Source of the DNA: Chimonanthus salicifolius
Lineage: Eukaryota; Streptophyta; Magnoliopsida; Laurales; Calycanthaceae
NCBI GenBank assembly: GCA_013350335.1
Contig: CM023534.1
Span: forward strand, 10,693,542 to 10,757,541
DNA length: 64,000 bases
Reading direction: 5' to 3'
How positions within the stretch are numbered: the first letter of the stretch is position 1; the number at the start of each line of letters is the position of its first letter. The notes beneath the pieces were generated by a model. The model was not told the DNA's origin. It did not search any database and saw only the letters and a program-made list of their open reading frames with translations. The position numbers and the translations under genes are program-made. Of the stretch, positions 12,659 through 25,400 are shown in pieces.

Positions 12659-13035
12659 GGTCAGTGATCCTCACACGGGAATTTTGTGTATACAGATACT
12701 GGGTTTTACCGTGATATCCCAATTTGCTCTCCACCTGCCGTACCAAAGAAAAATAATATCAAAATTCACTGAACAGTGCAATCGGCTCACCAAAATTGCA
12801 AGTTGGCTTGCCAATGAACAGTGCAAATCGGCTCATTGAAATTACAAGTCAGCTCGCCAAAATTCATGAACAGTGCAAATCGGCTCACCAAAATTGTAAA
12901 TCGGCTCGCTGAAATTCACATAAATAGTAAAAATCAGCTCATCGAAATTTTACTATTCATGCGAAGGATAAAATCGAGAATACACTAAAACCCGTGTCGC
13001 TAAACACAAAATGCCCGTAGGGAGGATCGCTATGC
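12659..13035. mobile_element. MULE-type MITE with internal tandem repeats, copy 1
   Basis: A 377-bp element with ends GGTCAGTGATCCTCACACGG and, inverted, GCATAGCGATCCTCCCTACG. The flanking 9-mers TTTTATAAA and TCTTATAAA match at 8 of 9, the length used by Mutator-like elements. The interior (about 12771-12960) holds some 3.5 copies of a roughly 50-bp unit built on GAACAGTGCAAATCGGCTCA. The same family occurs at 54017-54380. Confidence 0.7.
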
Positions 13036-13431
13036 TCTTATAAAATTGGATATCTAAGTCCAAAACTAATATTTGGGCACCTAAGTGAGGATTTTTTTTT
13101 CCTGGAGGGTGACTTTCTTTGTCAAGGCACTAAAGTCACGCTGTTTTCATTCTCATATTTATCTATTTTTATAAATTATATCCACATTCAATTTAAATTT
13201 ATTTTGAGTTGATGTCATCATCAATTAAAAATTAATAAATATTTTAGCACATTTTGATTGTTAGTTTTTAGATTTTGAAAATTATTTTTCAAATTCAATA
13301 GCCATGAGTCTATACAATGCACAATTTAAAAAAATATATACATAATTCAAATGCACCCATCTTCATACGTTGGACCGGAACTCTTCTGCCCCCATAGTAG
13401 TTTGAACTTTGAAGCAGACTTTATCGCTTAT

Positions 13432-13825
13432 TAGGGCTGAAATTCAGACGGATCGAGTCGAGTTTTAATAAATTTAATTCAATCATATACAAAAATTATC
13501 GAATTTGATCTGAACTGCTAATCTAAATTGTTCAACCTCAATTTAACCCAAGTTGCTAACCTAACTCAACCCTAATGTTGGCCAAATTGCTAACCCGACT
13601 CAATCCAAATGGCCTGACTAAATCTGAGTGCTATATTAATTTTTTTTAGTAGATCAGGTCTAGTCAAATGTTGGATTGTGTCAATTTTAAAAAGCTTGAT
13701 CCGATTCGATTCAAATTTAAGTCGGATTTTTTTCTTCAGCTTAACCCTAATTTAAAAAATATAGAATCCAACCCAGTTGATTTTTCAAATCAGACCATAC
13801 AGGTCGAGTTTTAATTTCACCTCTA
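13432..13825. repeat. Degenerate hAT-like repeat
   Basis: Begins TAGGGCTGAAATTCAGACGG and ends, inverted, TAGAGGTGAAATTAAAACTC. The interior is rich in GACTCAACCC/GGATCGAGTCGAG-type words. Diverged interiors with related words appear at about 41690-42010 and 55390-55790. No 8-bp target duplication was found, so this is an old or truncated copy. Confidence 0.4.
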
Positions 13826-15005
13826 ATTATGAGTGACATTGCCGAGCTCCTCAACCTAAATTTGAATTTGAATATTGGGACTGACAACAAAATAGTTGAG
13901 GTTGGACCAGGCTCAAGCCCATGTTCCATACCTACGCAATTCATGGCAATTGTATAAGGTGTTTTAAAGACTACCACCAGAGAAAAATAGATTGAACGGA
14001 GAGAAGGGATAAATTGGACGCTTTGAATATTTCTTTTATTAGGAGAAAATTATTTGATGTCTTAATTTATTTATTTTTGAATTTAGATAAATGTTGATTC
14101 AATAATGTAAATTCGAAATTCAAAGATTAAAGATTAAGTATGATTTTATAAAATTCAATGTCAAAATTTAATAGATTTAATTTTGAAATTAAAAAAAAAA
14201 AGATAAAGGGTGACATCTACCTTCTAACATATTTATATAAATTATCAAATTGTTGAAAATAAGATCTCATTAGATCATTTTATCTTTTAACTTTTTAATG
14301 TAAAAATATAATATTAGATATTTTTATCAATGATGTTTAATCTATCAGTGGGGATGGATCAGATGAAAATTAATCTAATAATCATTATTATCAAATGCTA
14401 AGATTTTAAATGGTGTTAATTTTTTAAGGTCTATTTTTTATGTGATTTTATCATGAATCCATAATCAGAACCGTTCGTTGTTTCATTATCAATCATGTCT
14501 TCTTTCATCTTATCTCTCTATGTTTTCACTCGTCTATACTATTTATTTATGTTTGTAATTTATAACATCTTAACTTTACGTATTAAAGTTGTTTCCAGGG
14601 CTTTCCTTACATATCCAAACTTTCTCAAACAAGTTTTTTTTTTTTTTAATTTATGATCTTTCGTTGTTATTTCTAAGTTTTTATTAATACAAGTATTTCT
14701 AACTATATTTTTAGACTTAACCTTCTTATCTAATAGAATTTGTTTATCTCTATTACTCGAATTTTGTCTATTTATCTTTTTATTGTTTAACAATTTACTC
14801 CTTTAAATCTTTTAACAGTTTAGCTCCATCATCAAAGAAGATTTCTCCTCTTTCAACCCTTTTCACGACTTTATTATAGTTGAGAGCCAATTAAAAACCT
14901 CTTTTTAAAATACAAACAATTATAGACTTTTCAATATAAATAACAAATTATCATCATCAAATGAACTTCACGTGAAGCTCTAATGTTAGAGGATACAAAA
15001 TGGCT

Positions 15006-15167
15006 AAGGTTTCTTACAGTCAACCTAACAACTAATACTATATTCTAGTGACCTCAAGTCTCTCTTGAACATGAATGACTTAAAGTAAGGTTTCTTACAT
15101 TCAACCGTAACAACTAATACTATATTCTAGTGACCTCAAGTCTCTCTTGAACATGAATGACTTAAAT
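15006..15167. repeat. 81-bp direct tandem duplication
   Basis: AAGGTTTCTTACA through ATGAATGACTTAAA is present twice head to tail (15006-15086 and 15087-15167) with only a few differences. Confidence 0.9.
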
Positions 15168-16419
15168 GAGGTTGATCTCATTATAAGTTTTGGGAAGACA
15201 TGGAAAATTTTAATATAGGGTTCTTTTTTTTTCTTTTCTTTTAAAAAAAACTATTAGATCTTAATATTCTATCGTGATGGTGATGGTTTATAGATTGCAG
15301 TATTTGCTACTTAAAATGTTTGATTTTATTAGATTGAGATAAATTATGGGTTTCTTAATCTATTATATACTAGGATGTATTTCAATTCAATACTGAATAT
15401 TTTTTATTTCATACCGAATGACTCAACTAGCAAACACTTAGATTAGAGTCTCTTAGTCACTGTTATAGTTTGTAAGAAGTTGCAGTGCATTTAGAGTTTT
15501 ACCCAAGGCTTCGCATTCAAAGAGAGGTGGGATCTTAGAGTTCTCTATCATAAAAAAACAATTTAATGAGCATAGAGATAGATATGTTAAGATATACATA
15601 TAAAACTAATTGTCTTATCATAATTTACATTTTGGTCAATCTAATATAATCAATTATACTCTTATGATTTATCAATAAGCTAAATTATTTAGAGTAGTTA
15701 CTAAGATAGAACTTTAAATCACAAACTTTCAAATTAAATTATGTGTAAATTTAAACAACAAAAGAATGTGCAATTCTAACAAAAACCTACCAACTAAACA
15801 ATCAGTTTTCAAGCAAAATATTTTTATAAATTTCACAAAATAGCATTTTGGGGTCAAAATTTAAAATACAGAAACCAAAACATTAGTTAGAATTATCTTT
15901 AACTATAACTTTTTATGCCATATAATAAATAACATTTACATAATTAGGGCACTCAAGCTACTCAAGAAATTAGACAAAACCCAACTAAATTTTAATTTGA
16001 AGTTCTATATTTTAGCCTGAATAAATTTGGAGGTTAACTGTACAAAGATACAAGTTAAACTCAAATTATGTTAGATTGAATTAAAAGAGTTTAATTCTCT
16101 CAGCTTTTTATATTAAATAATTGAAATGTAAATATTTATTATAAATACAAAAGTACTGAAAGCCAAATTTGAATGACGAAAAATGACAAAATCAAATTCT
16201 TTTTTGTCATGTAATTATTTAAAATTAAGGTACTAAAAATTATGGCAATGAATTGTTTCAGATTTGAATACACGTGTAGGGTGGATAGAGCCGCGTGGTA
16301 TAATTTACCGTAGTCTCTCAGAGCATGTTACTGTTGTACTGAAAATGCTCTTTTTCGGCTAAGGAAAGGATGAAAAAAAAAGGAAAAAAAATAGAAGAAA
16401 AGTTGTTCCTTCTCGGGGG

Positions 16420-16449
16420 TAGGGAGAGGGAGAGGGAGAGGGAGAGGGA
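16420..16449 (+). repeat. (GGGAGA)n microsatellite in the DEK leader or promoter
   Basis: Five GGGAGA units just upstream of the inferred 5' leader donor of DEK. Such GA-rich tracts are common in plant 5' UTRs. Confidence 0.85.
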
Positions 16450-16520
16450 AAAGATCAAACAGCGAAGGATATCTGTATGAAATCTCTTCAATTCGATCAC
16501 TTAAGAGCTCATATTCTTCT

Positions 16521-17768
16521 GTAAGTGAGATTCTCCTCGAAATCTCTTCGAATTTTCAAAATTTTCCTTTTTCTTGCTTGTTTATATTTATGTTAGTGGA
16601 ACTTTTCGGTTCCCCTTGGATTAGGGTTTTGAAATTAGATTAATTTTATAAAAAATGTTTTTTTTTTTTTCATTTCCCGCATTTTTATTCTCTTTTCTTA
16701 CTTGAACTTGTAACTGAGTAGAAAATGGCTTGCCATGTAACTTCTATTTTTTGTAAATTTTCTCCAATTTTTATGGCTATTTTCTTGCTCCAGTTGGATT
16801 TTCTCTGCATTCGTTGGAAGCTGTAGAACATTTGTTTGCGAATAGAGGGAAGTGCTTTCTTGGAAAATAACCATTTCTGAAGGGGAGTTGTTGCAAATTG
16901 CGAATTTATTTGCAATTTTGCTCTATTTTTATTGCTATTTTAGACTCTGTTAAGGAGAGGAAAGTATTTTCTTGGAAAATAACCATTTTTAACCTGAAAG
17001 TGGAGGTTTTACAAAATTTTCGTTTGAAATTCTAGTCAAGTTGAACATGGGTTGTTAATGAAATTCTGATTTTTCCTGCAATTTTCTCCTTTTTATTTCC
17101 ATTATTTGGATTCTGTTCTTCGATTCTCAAGCTTCATTTAGATATTTTTGGCATTTGGTAAAATCCGTTTCTATGCATGTAAAGGAAATTATTTCTTAGA
17201 AAATAATAATTGTGCAACCAAAATTGAAAATTTTGCTAAATTTTTTCTGGAAGGTATTTTGGTAATGGAATAAAAAAAAAATTGCTTTGAAAATAATCAT
17301 TTTTAACCAGAAAGAGAGCTCTGCAAAAATTTCCTGGAAAATGTTTTCTGAGTTGGTGATTTTGCGAAGAAAGTGATTGGATTTTTCCCTGCCTCTTCAC
17401 TTGAGGAAAAACTTTCCTAGGAAAATGGGCAGCAGGAAAAGCCATGCTAAAAATCTCTCCAACTTTGGAAAACATTTCCTAGGATTTTTTTCAAAACAAG
17501 CATATTATATGGAATTCCTGTCATCTTCTTTTTTGTCTATTTCCAAGCTGCATTTTCCATTTTTCTCTTGTAATTTTTTACAGATCACATGTTTACTTCG
17601 CGAGTTCTTGCTTGTTCTGTTTGTGGAAAAAGTCCCTTTCTTTTTTCACAGAAACTGCTGAATTCATGAATTCCAAATTTGGTTTGCTTCTACTGTCACA
17701 AAATGGTTGAAGAAATAATCTCTCTTCTTTGGATGCTATTTAACTTGAAATTTTGTGACCTATTGCAG
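16521..17768 (+). other. Probable 5'-leader intron of DEK
   Basis: Inferred intron: a consensus donor (TTCTTCT|GTAAGTGAG) at 16521 and an acceptor (CCTATTGCAG) ending at 17768 bracket U-rich DNA with no supported gene. The downstream leader exon then runs to the ATG at 17851. The segment repeats variants of CTTGGAAAATAACCATTT four times (about 16859, 16972, 17194, 17284). A related motif also occurs near 50940-51060 in the leader intron of the K+ channel. RNA evidence would be needed to confirm the leader splice. Confidence 0.55.
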
Positions 17769-17850
17769 TGATTTAGGGTTTTTTTTCAGGTGAGTTTTGT
17801 CACATTTTCTAGTTGTGAGTATTTGAAGCTGTGAAAGCTCTTGCTTAGAC

Positions 17851-20800
17851 ATGGTAGAGGAGGAGACTGCACTGGATGCAACTGTGAAGTCTGATGGTGG
17901 AACTGGACCGCCTGAAAATATTGGTGAAATTGCTGCAGTAAGACAAGAGAAGGAAAATGGTGTGAAAGAAGTGGAAAAAGAGGTAAAAGAGGAGGAGAGA
18001 ACTGACACTTTGAAAGTGGAGGAAGAGAATGGTGTGAAGGAGGAGAGGGAGGGTGAAGCAGTCAAGAAGGAAGAGGTAGACAAAAAAATGGAGGAAGAAG
18101 GTGATGCAAAGGAAGGAAAGGAGAAAGAGGAAGCCAAGGAAGAAGTGGGAGATGCAGACATGGTAGAAGAAAGTCATGCGGAAGAAAAGGAGTCCGAGGA
18201 AGAAGTGAAGGAAGATGCAGGACTTGCAAAGCTGGATGCAGAAGCAAAAGAAGATGCAGGAAGTGGAAAGGTGGATGAAGAAGTGAAGGAAAGCACAGGA
18301 ACTGCTAATGTAAATGACGAAGTGAAAGAGGATGCTGGAGATGCACAAACGGAGGAAGGAGGTGATCTGAAGGGAGATGACAAGCATGGAAAAGTTGAGG
18401 AGAAGACTGAAGCAAGTTTGGAGGTTAAAGGGATGAACAAACGGCGAAGGGGGCAGAGAGGAGAAGGGAAAAGAAAGGTGGTGAAGGCAGAGAAGGGGGA
18501 AATGAAGGAAGAAGAGGCTGAGGAGGAGAAAGGGAGCACAGAGAAAAAGGAGGTAGATGAGGAGAAAGGGACAACCAAAAAAAAGGTCAGTGCAGAGAAG
18601 GTGGTGGCAAAGAAAGAAAAGAGGGATGAGGAGAAAGGTGATGCCCCAAAAAAAGATGGGGATAGGGAGAGAAGGAAAGCTATGAAAGTGGAAGTAGATG
18701 GGGAGAAAAGGGATGTGAAAAAGAGAAAGGAATTGAGTAGTCCTGTTGCTTTCTCTCCTGATCGACCTGTTCGTGAGAGGAAATCAGTTAATCGTTTGGT
18801 GGCTACTATTGAGAATGAACCAGTTAAAGAGTTTGTGATTCAAAAGGTGTTCTTTTTATTGCTTTTATTTGGTTTTCTATTGAGTATTGATTGCCTCTTT
18901 CACTGAGATTTTCCTTCCTTTAATCAATACAGGGACAAGGTACTCCTTTAAAGGATATTCCAAATGGTATGATTCACAAATGCTGTTTATTCCTTCATGC
19001 TTTGATCCTTTCACAACATATATCATATGACAAGTATCTGTTCAGTGAATATGCATATACATTATCATCTATAAGTCATCTCATATTTATTTGCACACCA
19101 AAGTCTCTACCTGTCTTTGCTTTTGCAAATTTAATGGCTATGATTGGAGAGGATTATTGTAGGAGAACTCCTTTTTCAGGATTTTTGGTGGTTGAAAGAA
19201 GAGGGATCGAGCATCTGTTATGGCATAGCCTTGATCATGCATTGTCTGTGTTTAGACTTGAAGTTTCTCTTCTGTTCTGTATGCCATTGTTATTTTTGTG
19301 TTGCATGTGTTAGTATTCTTTTATGGCTGCCTTTGCGGGTAAATGCATCCTGTTTTCTCATGTAGCTCGATCAGCGAATCACATGGCGGATTTCTTGGCC
19401 CATAGTGGGGTTCTTGTGCTAGACTAGTATATTTTGGGTGTGCTCTTTCTTGGGTGTACGGGGTTGTTCGGGTATCTTTTACATGTACTTAGTTGTGTGA
19501 ATTTGTTTCATTTTGGACACTGCTATGGGGCCAGTACATCTCTCTTGTACTCGACTTCATGTTCCTTTTGTGCTATTCTTCTCTTATCTAATATAAGTAA
19601 TTCATGTTTCTGCTAAAAGAAGTCTACTAAATAGATGGAGTACTAAAATTTCTTAAGTATTTTCTGTAATGTGTACTTCTCCAGTGGCAAACAAATTAGC
19701 GAAAAAGAGAAATGAAGAAAATCTGAAGTTGCTTCATACAGTTATCTATGGAAGGAAAGCAAAGGTAAGTGAGTGGTGTTTTATTCAATAATTGTTTTTG
19801 TTAACTTATTGTTCTGAAATAGGGAAACATGAAGGACCTTAAAACTAAAGAAAAGAATAAAAATGCCTACAACTCCTCTACTTCATGTATTTTGTATTTA
19901 GTATGATTCTAGGTATTGGCTAAATTCTGAAACTCAGGTTCATCATCGTTATCATCATCAAAGCCAGTCCCATAGCTTTGGAATCAGCTTTTTGAGTTCT
20001 TCTGAAACCCAGGTTCACAGTGCCTAATTCACTGTACTACTCGTCCCATTGCTATGATAGGTTAAAGTGTAAAACATCCTTGCATTTTGTGAACTGGAAG
20101 TAGTGCTTGAAAAGTGATGCTCTCTTCCTTCAAATGATGCTAGATGGCTCTCTTTGTAGTTACATGAAGGCTTGATTTTACCATCTGTTTTTCTTCTTAA
20201 TTTTTTTCCTTTTTCTTTTTGAAATTAGGGTGGTGTCATTTGTTAAGTTGATGTTTGGACTGAATTGTTCTTACAATTGCCAAGAATATTGCTCGTCTCT
20301 GTGATGGCATGAAATTTTCCTTTGTGATAACGTATATTGACAAAATTATGTATATGTATGTGGATGTTTATGTGTATGTTGGCACAAGATGATTGTTGCA
20401 CATGTTTTGCAGGCATCTCATGTCAAGAGTAACATTTCCCAATTCTCTGGTTTTGTGTGGCCTGATAATGAGGTATTGTATCTGCAACTCATATCTTCCA
20501 CAAAAGGCACCCAGCCCCCGCCCCTCTCGAATACCCATTTTCTTTTAACTTTTCTGAAAAGAAAAAATTAACCATGTAAAAAGAAATTGTCTTCAAAACC
20601 TTCCAGTAAACAACTTATAGTTTTTGAACTTCTATTTTTTTTTAAAGATTTTTTTAACCTTCTAAAGAAAGAGGGAGACCATGTCTTGCTACTTCTATAT
20701 GCTAATCTTGTTTGATATTCCCACTGGGATAGAAATAAATCTCTTGTTCATTTTCTGGTCTCTGAGTGCATACTAATTTCCCAAAGGCAAACCCTGTAGC

Positions 20801-22439
20801 AACTGATCCACATACACATCCATGGATGCCAGCAAAGACCTACTTGTGGTTACTGTTGGAATGTGTCACATTGACTTGATGATACTAGCTTCGTATCTGT
20901 GGCTATGAATTGGAGTATCGCGAAATTAATCTTGCCGATTTGATGGTAAAATGATATCGGTTAGCACTTCCAATTGGCATGATCTCATTGATGTTCTCCA
21001 TCAAAATGGTTCTACAATTCAACTTTCTGAATTGCTTAAATATATTGCCGAATAGGATGACTTGTGGCAAAATTTTGATGCACCAAGGAATCTAGCCTGT
21101 GGATATTTTAGGCAGATTGACTAGTCTTGCACAGAAAACTTTCTGGTGACTTGCAACTCATCCACTTAATGTGGCATATGACAATACTAATCCAGATTTT
21201 TCCAAATTGTGTACCATTGTTTAGATGGAGTACAACCCAAAAAAGTAGCTTTGATAAATTAATCTCCCGTTTTAATCATTGAATTTGAGTTGTGGACCAT
21301 TTTTCATACTTTCTTTGAGGGCAGTGATCATGCCACTGCAATGATAGTCACGGGTACTCCTTTCACATCAAGGTCCACATTTTGAACAGTAATGACGTCT
21401 CATGTACTCTTACATCTTTACAAAAATGATTCTGTTTACATGCTAAATCATGCTTTTCTTGATCGTTAGCTTTATATGATGACCAATGAACTTGGCATAC
21501 AGACCCATGTGTGTATTGATTGAACTTTCGACTTTCTTCCAGGAAAAGCAACATGCTAAAATAAAGGAGAGGCTTGACAAATTTGTCAAAAATAAATTGA
21601 TAGAATTCTGCGATGTGCTTGACATTCCTATTGCAAAGGCTACAGTGAGAAAGGTGATTTTATATCTTTTGTTTATTCAAGTTGGATTTGCATTCACGCA
21701 TCAGTGTTAGCCCAACAGGAGTTGTTGGATATTTTGAGGGCGGGAGGGTGGGGGCACACTGTAACTCCAGCATGGTAACTTCTAGAACTGGTTCAGTGCA
21801 GTGATTGAAATTGTATATATCACCACCCTTTTGACATGTCACCTGGATGCACTATGTGCAAGTTGATTTACAACCTCCAAGTGGGTCCCATGTCATGGAT
21901 CTCCCAAAGCTTCTATATGGGCAACAGTGCCTTGGTGGGTGGGTTTGTGCATGTGTATGGGTTACTATTCTGGAGCGATTGATCTTATTTATGTAAATTA
22001 AGAACTCTATAGATGGCCCTCCAGGATCCTTCTTTTTGTACAAGTGATGGGAGTCCATCCTACACCCAATCCTTACTGTTTACACTACCCTATCCCCAGG
22101 TGCTTTTTTTTTTTTTTTTATTGAAATGGTATCCTCAGGGAATTGTTATTTATCCCAAATTGTCATCCATCCACCTCATACATAGTTAAATTTTAAAACC
22201 AAAAACCACATCTATCTGAGCCCTATAAAACATTAAATTTTGAACTCCAATATTTTTGCCATGATGAGGTGTTGGAGCTGAAATTATGCTGACACCTAAT
22301 GTACCTAACAACTTTCTCATTCACCCAACCTCTACAAGGGGCCGTAACAGTTAAAAAAGGTGTGGTCTTAATTTTGTGAAAATGAGACTGGTCTTATTAC
22401 TAGGGGGGTGGGTGGGGGTGTGGGCATGTGTGTGGGTGG

Positions 22440-22472
<33 letters not shown>

Positions 22473-25400
22473 GCTTTTAAGGTTTCATGGTTTGGGAGAG
22501 ATTAAATTGTATTGTGATTGGGTTTCCTGAGATGTTAATTGTATCGTGTTGACACTGCAGGAAGATCTTGTGTCTAAAATAATGGACTTTCTAATTTCCC
22601 CTCATGCTACAACCGACACCTTACTTGCAGAAAAGGATCAGGTTTGTCTGAGTTTGAGAATCATGTTCTATTTAATGCATGTAGAGACAAGTGCATTTTG
22701 GTGGTGGTGTTTGTTTAGGACTTACTATAATTTAGTCAAAATGCTCTGTTATTTGCATTTATACATTCTATTACATCTCTTGATGTATTTGTCAAATCAG
22801 CCTAAAAAACGCAAGAGAACAGTTGACGGAATCACACCAAAGAAGCTTGGAAGCACATCAGGCAAAGCGTTCTGCAAGGGTATCTTTTCTCGAATGCCAG
22901 ATGTTGTAGTTTTTTTTCCCCCTTTAGTCACATTCTGATGTCTCATTTGCTCTGGGATTTGTAACCATTTCCAATATCATGTCTGGCATGTTAGTAGCTG
23001 CTTTTTGATTAACAAGAAAGTGCTACTGTTCTGCCTGCCACTGCAAATTATTAGACTCTATGTTAGACAAGAACCTCTAGCATAGTTGGCAAGTGCTCAT
23101 TGTTTCAATCACAAAGATTGTGGGTTTGAGTCATATTACCATCTTAACAGGAGGTTAACTACCTAGAAATAGAAATAAAGGCAGATCACCCCCATGAATC
23201 AAGAAACTTGATGTGCTCCTTTCAGAATTCGCTTTGATGTAATGTTTATATGATGCTGGGATGGTATCATTTTTATTTTCTAAAGGAGTATCACGGGTTA
23301 CTTTGAGGCCAAGAATTCCATGCATTTGAGACATCTGGCAATTAGTTAATGATAAAGTCCCAATCATCTCTCTCTCTCCAACTGGTAGCATTTGCAAGCC
23401 AATTTTCAGATGGCTATAATTGCAAGGAAAGCTTAATGCAGTATCCAACAAAATGGGTGATCTAAATCACTGAAGGATGCACCCACCAGCACAGAATTCT
23501 TGGCTTGAATGAGAGAGCATAAACATCTTTTAATGGCTACTTTTGCCAATCCCTTTTATTTATTTTATGTAGTTCCTTGTATTTTTTTCAGAAACGAAGA
23601 AAGATTGGAGATAATCCAAAAGTGAATGAGAAGAGCACACTAGAAACAGAAGATGAAGATGAAGAAGTAGAAGGTCAAGAAAATGATAATGGTGTGCCTC
23701 ATGTCAGTGAGAATGAAGCATCAGATCATTCTGAAGGTGAGAAAGAAAATGATGAGTCTGAAGGTGAGGATGATGAAGACTCGGGACAGAGAAAACCTAG
23801 CTCGAAGAAGTCATCAAAGAGGAGTTCTGCTCAGACAGTTAATGCAAAGAAAGCGAGGACTCCAAAGAAAGTCTTGCAGCCAACCCCCACCAAAAGCTCA
23901 ATGATAACTTCTTTCAATCAGTCCAAGTCCATTGGTGATAGTGATACACTCCCAAAGGTCTTCTCGAGGAAGAAAAAGAATGAAGAGACACCAAAGAAGA
24001 AATCCCCAGTTCCATCAAAATCAGCCTCCAGAGCTAGAACTGGTACTACCTTGTCCTGTGTTTTTTCAATGTCTTTTTTCATTAGTATGAAAGTGGACTG
24101 GTGCTGGTTTCATGAGAATGTGCAATGAAATTTAGGATTTGGGATTTTTTTTTACAATTCCCTTTACTGGGAAGCATGGTGAAGCTTTTTAGCTGAAGTC
24201 ATCACTAAGCAAGCAGAAAAAGAGAAAATTGCTGCTCTAGTTAACTACTTTTCGCTTTGTAATGCTGGTTTAGAATTTCTCATAAGTTGTAGTCCAGTTG
24301 CTGAGATCAGTTGACTGAATCTCATCATACTATATAGCAGGCTTCGTTTTTTATTAGTGCAAATGATGGAATCCATGTGTGGGCTACAACTTTGGCTTTC
24401 CTCCTCTTAGTGTTGTTGTGAGCATTGGGCAATAATGAAGTCAGTAATCCATATGCTTCTGTTTTTGTTTCTGTATTTAGGGTGGTTTTGGTTTGTTTGT
24501 CTTGTTGTGTTATTTCACTTTAATGAAACCATAGTTTAAGAACTCTTGAAAACTCGGGAAAGTCAGTCTGAGTTAATAAGATTGAGTCGAGCGAGTCAAC
24601 AAGCTTTTCTGAATTTTCCTGAGTCTTAGTTTTGAGTTTTCTTACTGTGAATGAAACCCATATTTCAACACCCCAGCCCTAACACAGACACACACACAAA
24701 AAGAAAAAAAAGAAAAGAATTAGTAATCCATGGTAGCGGTATGCAGACTTCCACATGGATAGTGATGGACCCGCCTGAAATAGTGAGACCTTCCCAATGA
24801 GAATTGGAGTATTTGTCCACAGACCTATCAGTACTAATCTCCTCTAGATTGATCATAATGTGAAGTTTTTCATGTTTGCATGTAGGTAAGAAGGTGGCAA
24901 ACGAGAAAGAGAAACACAAAAAGGAGTCAGGTCCTAGTGAAGATGAATTAAGGAAGACAATCTGTGACATTCTAAATGAAGCCGACTTTAACACAGTAAG
25001 CTACATATGCTTGAAATTTCCTTGATGTTAAAATATTGATAAGCATTACATCGTTTGAGAGAGAGAGAGAGACCTGCTAAGCATTGATGAAGGCATGATG
25101 TGGTTGCTTTATAATGGTACCCTTTTGTCAACATTGCAAAACACAGAGCTATATTTCTCCAGAGAGCAGAGGGCAAAATGTAGAAATCTTGTTCTTTTGG
25201 GTGAAAGATAGCTGTGGACTAAGTGTGCCTAGTACATGTGAAGAAAAGTGTGCACAGATACCACTGGAAGAATGATTCTGATTCTTTTCCCTTTTTTCTC
25301 CCTTTTTCCTTTTTTCAGGCGACATTCACTGATATTCTTAAGCAACTTGGTATGTTCCATTTTTTTGTAATTCATTTGGTATCCTTCTGTGTGGAAAATT

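Larger units (their letters stand above)
9300..16400. other. Intergenic region, about 7.1 kb, repeat-rich
   Basis: AT-rich DNA between the membrane-protein gene and DEK. No coding gene is supported. It contains SINE copies near 9913, 10555 and 11426, MITEs at 12395-12614 and 12659-13035, a degenerate hAT-like repeat at 13432-13825, a 43-bp tandem pair at 11924-12009 and an 81-bp tandem pair at 15006-15167. Open frames here are short and lack recognisable domains. Confidence 0.6.

Noticed and set aside
17845..18578. Long minus-strand open frames opposite DEK exon 1
   Set aside because: Antisense shadow of the purine-rich E/K codons; composed of Ser/Phe/Leu with no domain.
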